Positions 1-7,483 of a stretch of 20,232 nt of DNA are shown here, in pieces. A model generated the notes under the pieces. It saw only the letters and a program-made list of their open reading frames with translations. It was not told where the DNA came from and did not search any database. The DNA comes from RGIG5612 sp045627365. GTDB taxonomy: Bacteria; Bacillota; Clostridia; Lachnospirales; Lachnospiraceae. The DNA lies in the NCBI GenBank assembly GCA_045627365.1, contig JAZQNN010000005.1, forward strand, positions 1 to 20,232, given 5' to 3'. Positions within the stretch are counted from its first letter, which is position 1, and each line of letters starts with the position of its first letter. Both the position numbers and the translations under genes were made by a program.

Positions 1-53
1 CACTCGCGGGGTTATTTTTGCCGGATATTCGGCGAATGCCTAAGAAACTCACA

Positions 54-82
54 TTGCATTTTAGGGAACAAATTGATACAAT
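54..82 (+). promoter_or_regulatory. Possible sigma-A promoter of the Fic gene
   Basis: TTGCAT (54-59) and TACAAT (77-82) are separated by 17 bp. The -10 matches 5 of 6 consensus bases but the -35 only 3 of 6. Transcription would start near 89, leaving a short leader before the start codon at 116. The -10 lies between the two arms of the inverted repeat at 60-104, so a protein bound there could block it. This is a sequence match only. Confidence 0.4.
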
Positions 83-104
83 ACAAGCAGAAAAGTTCCC
101 TAAA
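60..104. repeat. Perfect 10-bp inverted repeat, candidate operator
   Basis: TTTAGGGAAC (60-69) is repeated inverted as GTTCCCTAAA (95-104), with 25 bp between the arms. The arms flank the putative -10 box, and the right arm directly abuts the Shine-Dalgarno GGAG. The likely start of transcription lies inside the spacer, so an RNA hairpin is less likely than a DNA operator, unless transcription enters from upstream. The repeat is visible directly; its role is inferred. Confidence 0.5.
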
Positions 105-115
105 GGAGACTGCTC

Positions 116-1051
116 ATGAACGAGTTGGATGAGATCCAAAAACTCTTACAGGAAAAAGCGGATTATCAGGCCCGCATTAAGCTGATACCATATGACGGTA
201 CGCCGGAGATTAAAGAAAACGCAAGCGGGAAATATCTGTATATCCGCAAACGAATCGGCAGCCGACTGACATCGACATATGTTGATGTTTATTCGGATGA
301 CCTATACCAGCTATTACTTCGTAACTCGAAAGAACTGCGTGAGCTGAAAAAGGATATACGAAAAATCGACAAGCAGCTCGCTGAGCTTGGCTATACTTCT
401 TCAGAACCGGACTCCAGAGTGATCCAAAATCTGGATTTTGCCAGAGCTAATATGAAGGTGAATATATATGACCAGGCAGTTCTGGAAGGCGTGGCAACCT
501 CTTTCCCGCAGACGGAGAATATTATTGATAACGGTTCTGTCCACGGAATGACAGCAACGGATATTCAGAAAATTCTTAATTTGAAACACGCCTGGGAATT
601 TATCCTGGATCCGGACATAATACAGGCAAAATCAGATTACTACCTGCTGAGCCACATAGCAAAGCTTGTTAACGAGGGCTTTTTCTCAGATGCCGGGAGA
701 ATGCGTGGCGTTCCGGTGTCGATCGGAGGAAGCACATATAAACCTCCTCTTCCGGTTGAGGCAGATGTGAAAGAAAAAATCAATGAGATCCTGAGTTCCG
801 GGAAAGAATCAATTGATGTCGCTATCGATTTATGTATGTACAGCATGAAGACACAGGTTTTCATTGATGGGAATAAGCGGGCATCGGTCATTTACGCAAA
901 TCATTATCTTATTGCACACGGACAGGGATTCCTGGTGATTCCGGAAGAGCATGTGCCTGAGTTTAAAATAAAGCTCATATCCTTTTATGAAGGTGAGGAT
1001 CCGAATATTATCAGCGAATTCTTAAAAAAGAATTGCTGGAAAACCTTCTGA
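116..1051 (+). CDS. Fic-domain protein with a substituted catalytic histidine
   Basis: This 311-aa protein has an N-terminal charged helical part (about 1-95) and a Fic fold (about 115-300). Fic enzymes transfer AMP or a related group from a nucleotide to a target protein hydroxyl, using the His of HPFxxGN(G/K)R. Here the motif is QVFIDGNKR (residues 247-255), so the His is Gln while the anion-binding DGNKR part is intact. An LEG segment near residue 124 resembles the autoinhibitory (S/T)xxxE(G/N) motif but lacks the Ser/Thr. Adenylylation by the usual mechanism is doubtful; it may bind nucleotide, use other chemistry, or act as a regulator. The ATG is preceded by AAAGGAG. The surface-protein gene begins 54 bp downstream, so the two may be cotranscribed. 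No antitoxin gene is visible in the 115 bp upstream. Fold assignment is firm; function is open. Confidence 0.82.
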   Translation: MNELDEIQKLLQEKADYQARIKLIPYDGTPEIKENASGKYLYIRKRIGSRLTSTYVDVYSDDLYQLLLRNSKELRELKKDIRKIDKQLAELGYTSSEPDSRVIQNLDFARANMKVNIYDQAVLEGVATSFPQTENIIDNGSVHGMTATDIQKILNLKHAWEFILDPDIIQAKSDYYLLSHIAKLVNEGFFSDAGRMRGVPVSIGGSTYKPPLPVEADVKEKINEILSSGKESIDVAIDLCMYSMKTQVFIDGNKRASVIYANHYLIAHGQGFLVIPEEHVPEFKIKLISFYEGEDPNIISEFLKKNCWKTF

Positions 1052-1105
1052 CATATGGTGGTTTTTAAGTAGGAAAAAGAATGTTGCGTTTTAGGAGTTT
1101 GATGT

Positions 1106-4100
1106 ATGAGAAAACGTTTATTGAGTCTGGTGATTGTAGCGATAATGATCTTCTGCTGCTGCGTTCCGGCATTTGCGCTGGAAAACGATGGTGAGCAGAC
1201 GAAGTATACCGTCCATTTTGACATGGAGGAGCATGGCACACAGCTTCCGGACCAGTATATCGAGCCCTCCGGTAAAATAACGGAGCCTCCGGTCCAATTT
1301 GCAGACGGATTGATGACGGATGGATGGTATCGTTATTATGCCATTCGTGATGAATCCAGCCGATGGGACTTTGAAAGAGATGTAGTAAATAAGGACACCA
1401 CCCTGTGGACTATATGGAAGCCGGCGCATGTAGTTACGCTTATACCTACCGTACCGGCGTATGATCCTGTTGAGTTTTACTTCCCGGACGGACATCATTT
1501 GAGCGAGTATGGATACGACTATATGCTGAAAGAATTCGAGAACAAGACGGAGTACGTATATGATGGCTTGTACCTGGATAAAGCATGCACGGAGTATGTT
1601 TCCAGCACTACCCCTATTTTAAATAATATAACTCTCTACGTTAAATATCTTTATCCACTGAAAGAACTGGATCTGAACTTGAAAACACCTGTGGCAGGCG
1701 AGGTGCAGGACCCGACGCTTACACTCGAAAGCTCTGATCCTAAATGGGCCATTCATGTCGATGAGCAGGGAACATGGATGAAGAGCCTCGGCGGAGACGA
1801 CGAGTATGTGGAAATGGAAGACGGGGAGAAGTTCGCCGTAGGCCGTTGCTACAAGTACTCCCGCCCGTTTTTCAAATTCGGATACGCCGATAACTGGATA
1901 TATGATCCGGAGAATCTGACGGTCAGAATCAATGGCGCTAAGACTGACTTTATTGCGGAATACTGGATTCTGCCGAAGGAATATTTCCATCTTTCGTTCG
2001 AATTTGCAATCCCGTCTGAGGTGACCTACGATATGCAGGGCCACGGCACTCAGGTATGGCCGGATAAGGTAAAGCCGGGCGAGTGCCTGAAGGAGCCGAC
2101 AGAGCCGACGTGCAAATTCTTCTGTTTTACCGGTTGGTATACATCGGCTGACCTCGATGAAAAATTCGACTTTACCACGAAGATCAACGACAATATGACA
2201 CTGTATGCCGGATGGGAGCCGGCAACTGAGATAGTGGATGCAAAGATGCAGATCCCGCAGCTGCACTTCAATGCAGGCGACACCGTGCAGTCCGTCACTT
2301 CAAGCTATGAAAGAGATGTGAGCGCATCTAAAGTCAGCTGGGAAAAATCAGCCGATGGTACGACATATGAGAGCATGTCTTCCGGCGATGAATTCCTGCC
2401 GAATATGTACTACCGCGCGCAAATGACGCTGGAAACGGATCCGGAAACGCCGTTCTTTGAAGACCTGTCCGTTACTGTATGCGGAAGCGCCGAAGGCGTC
2501 AGCTTTGAACGCAGCACGGACAGCAAACTGGAAGTTACTTATGTAAAACATCTTGTAAAGACGACCAATATTGTATCCTTCGATACGCTCGGAAAAGGCT
2601 CGGCTCCTTATGATCAGGAAATTGAGGAGGGCTTGACTGCCGAGAAGCCTTCGGACCCGCGGGAATATGAATACGATTTCTGCGGATGGTATACGGACAC
2701 TGAGTTTAAGAATAAGTTTGACTTTGCGACACCGATCGTATCCGATATCAAGCTGTATGCACGCTGGCGCAGGCCGATACGGATCCTGCATGTTACGCTC
2801 CCTGAGCTTTTTGTATATGAAAGAGCTCCGGAGAATGTTACGGTTTCAACGGAGTACGGTTCAGATGCTTTGAACGGATCAGCTTACAAGGCGGATTGGG
2901 AAGCCGTAACATGTGCGACATCGATTATTTGGAATACATTAAAGGCATTCGAGCCCGGACAGACTTATCGCATTCCTAATTTATTGGTAAAACCGGTCGG
3001 AGAGTCATATTATTTCACGGATGATCTGACCATCGTGTCCGACCTCGGCAAGGCGGAGATCACCGGCCTGGGAAGCGACCTGGTCAGCGTATGCATCACG
3101 GTGACTATTGAAGATGAAAACAAGCCGAAAACGCAGCATGCCGTCGTCTATAGAATGAACGGGCACGGAATGCAGCTTGCGCCGCAGTATGTACTTGACG
3201 GCAAGAAAGCGGTAGAGCCTGCCAGACCGACTGAAAACGGGTGGCATTTTAATGACTGGTATTCGGACGAGTATTGCACTGACAAATTTGATTTTTCAGC
3301 TTCGGTAACGGAAGACATTATTCTTTATGCAAAGTGGTCGCCTGTTTATACTGTCACCTTCAATATGAACGGACACGGTACGCAGATCGATCCGCAGAAT
3401 GTTATCAGTGGCAGCAGGGTGACTGAGCCTGAGGATCCGTCTGAAGCCGGCTGGCTCTTCGACGGTTGGTATATGTATGATGATTTCAGCCGGGAATTTA
3501 ACTTTAAGAGGTCTATTTACGGCAATACGGAGATCTTTGCCAAATGGACGGCAAATTCCTACGTTATCACCGAGGGCGCAGACAGCGAATGGATAAAGGA
3601 CAGCGTAAACGGACAGGCATTCAGGGCTAATATTCCATTTGAAAAGTTTACCAACGTTAAGGTCGATAATACTCTGGTAGAGGAGACAAATTACACCGCC
3701 GTTTCAGGGTCGACACTCGTTGCATTCACGCCGGATTATCTTGAAACACTAAGCATCGGAGAACATTCACTTATCATTGAAGCAACCGATGGAGCGGCGT
3801 CCTGCAAGTTCCAAGTCAAGGCTTTGGAACCGGAAATGCCGGTACTTGTCACTGTATCTTTCGATATGAAAGGACATGGAATCCAGATCGATTCTCAGAC
3901 TTTTGCTGAGAACGGAAAAGCAACTCAGCCGACTGATCCGACAGCGGAAGGATATACGTTCAACGGATGGTACATTGATACTGATCTCAGCGCAAAATAT
4001 GATTTTGATGCTGCAGTAACCTCGGATCTGACACTATATGCAAAATGGATTGAAACAGCAGAACCTGACGTTCCTGCAACGTGGGATGACAGTCATATTT

Positions 4101-4201
4101 GGATGTGGCTGGCTGTGCTTTTTGCCAGCATAGGAACGATTATGACAGTCATCATATACAGAAAAACGACAGAAAAACAGGATAAAAAAGTGCATTTTTG
4201 A
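1106..4201 (+). CDS. Secreted InlB B-repeat (Flg_new) surface protein
   Basis: This is a 1031-aa extracellular protein. A signal peptide (1-25) has KR, a hydrophobic core and an AFA cleavage site. Six B-repeats of about 67-70 residues, each of the pattern FDM-GHG-Q...GWY...FDF...T-LYAKW, lie at roughly 34-104, 305-370, 488-554, 678-744, 748-814 and 915-981. A seventh, worn copy lies at about 111-181. Between them are beta-rich spacer domains (about 183-300, 373-482, 555-672) that resemble one another, plus a different one (818-907) containing SGST and HSLIIEATDG. A transmembrane segment (about 997-1017) with a basic, lysine-rich tail anchors the C terminus; there is no LPxTG sortase motif. 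The start follows TTAGGAG. Such proteins are usually adhesins or surface scaffolds; the ligand is unknown. Confidence 0.88.
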   Translation: MRKRLLSLVIVAIMIFCCCVPAFALENDGEQTKYTVHFDMEEHGTQLPDQYIEPSGKITEPPVQFADGLMTDGWYRYYAIRDESSRWDFERDVVNKDTTLWTIWKPAHVVTLIPTVPAYDPVEFYFPDGHHLSEYGYDYMLKEFENKTEYVYDGLYLDKACTEYVSSTTPILNNITLYVKYLYPLKELDLNLKTPVAGEVQDPTLTLESSDPKWAIHVDEQGTWMKSLGGDDEYVEMEDGEKFAVGRCYKYSRPFFKFGYADNWIYDPENLTVRINGAKTDFIAEYWILPKEYFHLSFEFAIPSEVTYDMQGHGTQVWPDKVKPGECLKEPTEPTCKFFCFTGWYTSADLDEKFDFTTKINDNMTLYAGWEPATEIVDAKMQIPQLHFNAGDTVQSVTSSYERDVSASKVSWEKSADGTTYESMSSGDEFLPNMYYRAQMTLETDPETPFFEDLSVTVCGSAEGVSFERSTDSKLEVTYVKHLVKTTNIVSFDTLGKGSAPYDQEIEEGLTAEKPSDPREYEYDFCGWYTDTEFKNKFDFATPIVSDIKLYARWRRPIRILHVTLPELFVYERAPENVTVSTEYGSDALNGSAYKADWEAVTCATSIIWNTLKAFEPGQTYRIPNLLVKPVGESYYFTDDLTIVSDLGKAEITGLGSDLVSVCITVTIEDENKPKTQHAVVYRMNGHGMQLAPQYVLDGKKAVEPARPTENGWHFNDWYSDEYCTDKFDFSASVTEDIILYAKWSPVYTVTFNMNGHGTQIDPQNVISGSRVTEPEDPSEAGWLFDGWYMYDDFSREFNFKRSIYGNTEIFAKWTANSYVITEGADSEWIKDSVNGQAFRANIPFEKFTNVKVDNTLVEETNYTAVSGSTLVAFTPDYLETLSIGEHSLIIEATDGAASCKFQVKALEPEMPVLVTVSFDMKGHGIQIDSQTFAENGKATQPTDPTAEGYTFNGWYIDTDLSAKYDFDAAVTSDLTLYAKWIETAEPDVPATWDDSHIWMWLAVLFASIGTIMTVIIYRKTTEKQDKKVHF

Positions 4202-4297
4202 TCACTTTTTTTACTCGAAAATCTCAAAAATCTCAAAAAGCCGAAAAACCTTATAAAATCAACGTTTGTTGGCATTTTATGAGCTGAAAACTGCACT

Positions 4298-4335
4298 AAA
4301 AAGAAGCAAAAATCGCGATTTTTGCTTCTTTTTTT
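4298..4335 (+). terminator. Large palindromic terminator, possibly bidirectional
   Basis: An 18-bp-arm perfect palindrome (4298-4333, centred on CGCG) contains AAGAAGCAAAAAT paired with ATTTTTGCTTCTT and is followed by a T run. An A run also precedes it, so it could stop transcription from either side. It lies about 100 bp after the surface-protein stop. The rest of 4202-4377 is very AT-rich and shows no gene. Confidence 0.8.
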
Positions 4336-4377
4336 CACAAAAAATCTCAATTTTTTCATATTTTTTTCAACTAATAA

Positions 4378-4406
4378 TTGACATATTTTCTGTACGTATT
4401 TATAAT
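4378..4406 (+). promoter_or_regulatory. Consensus sigma-A promoter for korDABC
   Basis: TTGACA (4378-4383) and TATAAT (4401-4406) are separated by exactly 17 bp. Both hexamers match the consensus perfectly. Transcription should start near 4413, giving a leader of about 48 nt. This predicts strong, largely constitutive expression, as expected for a central metabolic enzyme. Confidence 0.88.
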
Positions 4407-4428
4407 TCAATCTCAAATTACTTTTAGT

Positions 4429-4450
4429 TTTTTTGCGAGCAAAAAAGGAG
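4429..4450 (+). promoter_or_regulatory. Leader hairpin abutting the korD ribosome site
   Basis: TTTTTTGC (4429-4436) can pair with GCAAAAAA (4439-4446), and the Shine-Dalgarno GGAG (4447-4450) follows immediately. The likely real form is a 7-bp stem with a CGAG tetraloop. It lies inside the predicted leader of the kor transcript. It is A-U rich and weak, so it may only influence ribosome loading or mRNA stability; chance in an AT-rich leader is possible. Confidence 0.35.
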
Positions 4451-4460
4451 ATGAATATCA

Positions 4461-4676
4461 GTGTCTGATGTAATGTCAATGCAGAGAAAAAAGGTATATA
4501 TTGACATCGCCTGGTGCAAAGGCTGCGGCATTTGTGCGGCTTTTTGCCCTAAGAATGTTCTGGAAATTATCGATGGAATAGTACACGTGAAGGATCAGGA
4601 TGGTTGTATTGCATGCGGAATGTGCGAGATGCGCTGCCCGGATTATGCGATCTATCTTGATAACATGGAGGAATGA
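4461..4676 (+). CDS. korD: 2-oxoacid:ferredoxin oxidoreductase, ferredoxin-like delta subunit
   Basis: This 71-aa protein carries two complete CxxCxxCxxxCP motifs (Cys 19, 22, 25, 29 and Cys 49, 52, 55, 59), so it binds two [4Fe-4S] clusters. It would pass electrons from the TPP site of KorB to soluble ferredoxin. It starts with GTG: the in-frame GTG at 4461 sits 10 nt after GGAG, whereas the ATG touching the ribosome site (4451) reads into a stop after five codons. The next in-frame ATGs (4473, 4479) are too far from the ribosome site. It is the first gene of korDABC, and its stop lies 2 bp before the chosen korA start. Family and role are clear; the exact 2-oxoacid is not. Confidence 0.92.
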   Translation: MSDVMSMQRKKVYIDIAWCKGCGICAAFCPKNVLEIIDGIVHVKDQDGCIACGMCEMRCPDYAIYLDNMEE

Positions 4677-4678
4677 TT

Positions 4679-5821
4679 ATGTCTAAGAATAAAGTCGTTC
4701 TTATGCAGGGCAACGAAGCGGTCGTTGAGGGCGCAATCGCTGCCGGCATGAGATTCTATGCAGGATATCCGATAACTCCCTCCACGGAGATCGCTGAGCG
4801 CTGCGCAGAGCGTCTGCCGCAGGTAGGAGGCAAGTTCATCCAGATGGAGGATGAGATATCTTCAATGGCAGCTGTCCTCGGCGCTTCTGTAACGGGCGTT
4901 AAGGCTATGACAGCTACATCAGGACCGGGCTTCTCACTCAAGCAGGAGAATCTGGGATATGGATGCGCAGCAGAGATCCCGTGCGTTGTAGTTGACGTAC
5001 AGCGTGTCGGCCCGTCGACCGGACTGGCAACCAGCCCGTCACAGGGAGACTATATGCAGGCAAGATGGGGCACCCATGGTGATCATGCAATCATCGTTCT
5101 TTCGCCGTCAAGCGTCAGCGAGACATACACCCTGATCATCCGCGCGTTCAACTTGTCAGAGAAGTACCGTACACCTGTCGTTTTCCTGATGGACGAGATT
5201 GTCGGTCACCTGAGAGAGGGAATCGAGATTCCTGACCCGGAGACTCTGATCATCAATAAGAGAAAATATTCCTTCCATGACGGTGCCAACAAGCAGTGCT
5301 ATGCCGTCCCTGAAGGCCAGTATGTTCCGGCTATGAAGCCTTTCGGTTATGGCGAACGTTACAATATCACCGGACTTGCACACGATGATTCCGGTTTCCC
5401 GACCAATGACCATCAGAAGACGGGAGAACTTTACAGCCGTATCCTTAATAAGATCGACAAGAATCTTGATGATATCATCCGCTTCGAGGAATACTCCATG
5501 GAGAACGCCGAGACCGCGATCGTATGCTTCGGCGGAACCAAGAGATCCGTTATGGAGGCTGTTCTGAAGCTTCATGCGGAAGGCAAGAAGGTCGGAATGT
5601 TTCGCCCGATCACCGTTTGGCCGTTCCCTGAGGAAAGACTCAGGAGTCATTTGCCTCACCTTAAGAATATTCTTATGGTGGAGCACAACAACGGCCAGAT
5701 GTTAAGGGAAGTTGAACGCACAGTTGAGGGAAGTGTCCCGATTTCATTCCTGGGCAAGCTCAACGGCGACGTGATCACCCCGGACGAGATCATTGCAAAA
5801 TACAGGGAAATGGAGGGTTAA
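4679..5821 (+). CDS. korA: 2-oxoacid:ferredoxin oxidoreductase, alpha subunit
   Basis: The alpha subunit (380 aa from this start) of a 2-oxoglutarate or branched-chain 2-oxoacid:ferredoxin oxidoreductase, which oxidatively decarboxylates a 2-oxoacid with CoA to acyl-CoA, CO2 and reduced ferredoxin, or the reverse. The N-terminal domain has the family stretch GNEAVVEGAIAAG, then GYPITPSTEI, and later TATSGPGFSLKQE, RVGPSTGLAT and QGDYMQARWG. The C-terminal region (about 270-350) is the domain-II segment. An in-frame ATG at 4673 overlaps the korD stop but lies only 1 nt after GGAGG (4667-4671); the ATG at 4679 has a 7-nt spacing and gives the usual MSKNKVVLMQGNEA start. The KorA name fits best; a VorB-type role on 2-oxoisovalerate is an alternative. 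Confidence 0.93.
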   Translation: MSKNKVVLMQGNEAVVEGAIAAGMRFYAGYPITPSTEIAERCAERLPQVGGKFIQMEDEISSMAAVLGASVTGVKAMTATSGPGFSLKQENLGYGCAAEIPCVVVDVQRVGPSTGLATSPSQGDYMQARWGTHGDHAIIVLSPSSVSETYTLIIRAFNLSEKYRTPVVFLMDEIVGHLREGIEIPDPETLIINKRKYSFHDGANKQCYAVPEGQYVPAMKPFGYGERYNITGLAHDDSGFPTNDHQKTGELYSRILNKIDKNLDDIIRFEEYSMENAETAIVCFGGTKRSVMEAVLKLHAEGKKVGMFRPITVWPFPEERLRSHLPHLKNILMVEHNNGQMLREVERTVEGSVPISFLGKLNGDVITPDEIIAKYREMEG

Positions 5822-5824
5822 GTC

Positions 5825-6673
5825 ATGCCGAGTGCTTTTATACATTCTTTTATGCGTTTTGACCATCTGCCGCACATCTGGTGCGCAGGATGCGGAAACG
5901 GAACCATCATGCGTGACGTCGCTGTAGCTATCAGCGATCTGATGGAAGATCCGGAAGTCAGACTTAACCGTGAGAAGGTCGTTATCGTTTCAGGTATCGG
6001 CTGCTCATCAAGGTCTGCAGGATATATGGATTTCAACTCTATACACACAACGCACGGACGTGCGATCGCTTTTGCCACAGGTATCAAGCTGGCCAATCCG
6101 GACCTTGAGGTCATCGTACTGACAGGCGACGGAGACTGCTCAGCTATCGGCGGAAACCATCTGATCCATGCCGCAAGACGTAATATCGGACTTACCGTTG
6201 TTACGTTCAACAATAATATTTACGGCATGACAGGCGGACAGTATTCACCGACAACACCGCTTGCTGACAAGGCCACGACAGCTCCTTACGGAAGCATCGA
6301 CAGACCTTTCGATATTGCGGCACTTGCACAGGGCGCCGGCGCTACTTTTACCGCTCGCGGCGACGTATATCATGTTAAGGAAACCACTGAGATAATCAAA
6401 GCAGCCATTAAGCATAAAGGATTCTCTCTGGTTGACGTTTTCTCTGTCTGCCCGACATACTACGGACGTAAGAACAAGAAGGGTAATGCCGTTGACATGC
6501 TTGAGTGGCAGAAGAAGAACCTCGTGCCGATCAAGAAGTTCAACAAACTGGATGACGAGCAGAAGGAAGGCAAGACTCCGATCGGAATCCTCAGCAGCAC
6601 AAACGCATATCCTGAGTATACAGAAGAATACGACAAGATCATTGCCGCTAATTTCAAGCCGGATAAGCGCTAA
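5825..6673 (+). CDS. korB: 2-oxoacid:ferredoxin oxidoreductase, TPP-binding beta subunit
   Basis: This 282-aa subunit holds thiamine diphosphate and one Fe-S cluster. WCAGCGNG (19-26) and the later GIGCSSR (58-63 area) supply family Cys residues. The TPP motif runs from GDGD (101-104) to NNN (129-131) and IYGMTGGQ. TTHGRA at about 75-80 is the conserved substrate-side segment. The length is normal for KorB (about 280). The gene starts 3 bp after korA stops, with GGAGG inside the end of korA, so translation is probably coupled. It carries the catalytic centre of the complex; identity as this family is very secure, while substrate range (2-oxoglutarate versus other 2-oxoacids) cannot be read from the sequence by eye. 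Confidence 0.94.
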   Translation: MPSAFIHSFMRFDHLPHIWCAGCGNGTIMRDVAVAISDLMEDPEVRLNREKVVIVSGIGCSSRSAGYMDFNSIHTTHGRAIAFATGIKLANPDLEVIVLTGDGDCSAIGGNHLIHAARRNIGLTVVTFNNNIYGMTGGQYSPTTPLADKATTAPYGSIDRPFDIAALAQGAGATFTARGDVYHVKETTEIIKAAIKHKGFSLVDVFSVCPTYYGRKNKKGNAVDMLEWQKKNLVPIKKFNKLDDEQKEGKTPIGILSSTNAYPEYTEEYDKIIAANFKPDKR

Positions 6674-6684
6674 AGGAGGTCATC

Positions 6685-7296
6685 ATGGCAAATAGATATG
6701 AAATGAGATTTTCAGGCTCCGGCGGACAGGGAGTCATCCTGGCCAGCGTTATCATGGCAGAGGCAGCCCTCTTCGCGGGGAAAAATACAGTTCAGTCACA
6801 GCTTTATGGCCCGGAAGCCAGAGGAGGTCTGTGTAAGGGCGAGACCATCATCAGTACCGACCAGATCTGGTACACTAAGGTAACCAGGCCGAATTTCCTG
6901 CTGGCACTCAACCGGGGCTCACTCATCAAGTTCAGCAAGGACCTGGCAGAGGACGGAGTCATTATGATCGATTCATCGATCGAGATCCCCGAGGGAATGG
7001 ATGCGGACAGGGTCATTTCGATCCCTATCATCTCAACAGCAAGGGACGTTGTCGGAAACGTGATGACCGCCAATATCGTCGCAGTAGGCGCGATAAATGC
7101 AGCACTTTCACTCTTCCCTGAAGAGGCAATGAAGGAAGGCCTCAAGTTACATATTCCGAAGGGAACCGGCAAGATGAACAAACTTGCTCTTGAGGAAGGC
7201 CGCAAGCTCATTACAGATGAGATCGCCGGTAAGTTCAAGGTCGTTTTCAGCGAAGCAGAAGAAGAGCCTGAGGAAGAAGAGGAAGACGACGAGTAA
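6685..7296 (+). CDS. korC: 2-oxoacid:ferredoxin oxidoreductase, gamma subunit
   Basis: This 203-aa gamma subunit completes the DABC set. It begins with the family signature FSGSGGQGVILAS (9-21) and contains QSQLYGPEARGG (38-48) and a conserved KGETIIS segment; gamma subunits form the CoA-binding side of the complex. AAAGGAGG lies just before the ATG and 11 bp separate it from korB. The last 18 residues are almost all Glu or Asp (EAEEEPEEEEEDDE), an acidic tail beyond the usual domain end that probably adds about 15 residues. A perfect hairpin terminator follows 43 bp later, so this is the last gene of the unit. Confidence 0.93.
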   Translation: MANRYEMRFSGSGGQGVILASVIMAEAALFAGKNTVQSQLYGPEARGGLCKGETIISTDQIWYTKVTRPNFLLALNRGSLIKFSKDLAEDGVIMIDSSIEIPEGMDADRVISIPIISTARDVVGNVMTANIVAVGAINAALSLFPEEAMKEGLKLHIPKGTGKMNKLALEEGRKLITDEIAGKFKVVFSEAEEEPEEEEEDDE

Positions 7297-7339
7297 AGCT
7301 GAGCAGCTGATTCTACAGATACAAATTTTAAGCTCACAG

Positions 7340-7377
7340 GGGTGACAAATTTTGGATAAATTTGTCACCCTTTCTTT
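7340..7377 (+). terminator. Intrinsic terminator of korDABC
   Basis: GGGTGACAAATTT (7340-7352) and AAATTTGTCACCC (7358-7370) form a perfect 13-bp stem with a 5-nt loop, followed by TTTCTTT. It separates the kor operon from the downstream seven-gene unit. The 186-bp gap between korC and the next gene holds this and no obvious small gene. Confidence 0.9.
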
Positions 7378-7483
7378 ATATATAGTACAAAAATTATGTG
7401 GGTTGTATCTTTTTGGATTTTTCTTTACAATAAGGTTGGATAAAAAGCTATTCACTTTATTTCAATACAAAAGGAGAAGAAAT

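Noticed and set aside
20..37. Short palindromes near the window start (GCCG-CGGC, ATTCGGCGAAT) as a terminator
   Set aside because: Stems are very short and no T run follows.
1619..2266. 215-codon open frame on the minus strand
   Set aside because: It lies opposite the repeat-protein gene, has no recognisable domain, and the plus-strand frame is clearly coding.
1200..4050. Repeated GGTTGGTAT and GGACACGG blocks considered as DNA repeats or a CRISPR array
   Set aside because: They encode the conserved GWY and GHG positions of protein B-repeats, at uneven spacing and with diverged bases.
4673..4678. Alternative korA start overlapping the korD stop
   Set aside because: Only 1 nt separates it from GGAGG; the ATG at 4679 has normal spacing and the family N terminus.
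5156..5686. 176-codon minus-strand open frame
   Set aside because: It is antisense to the well-conserved korA and has no family features.
6804..7337. 177-codon minus-strand open frame rich in Ser
   Set aside because: It is the antisense of korC; the Ser run simply mirrors the acidic GAG/GAA tail.
7352..7483. In-frame upstream start giving a 44-residue extension to the transglutaminase-fold protein
   Set aside because: It begins inside the kor terminator hairpin, has no ribosome site, and ATG 7484 follows a good AAGGAG.
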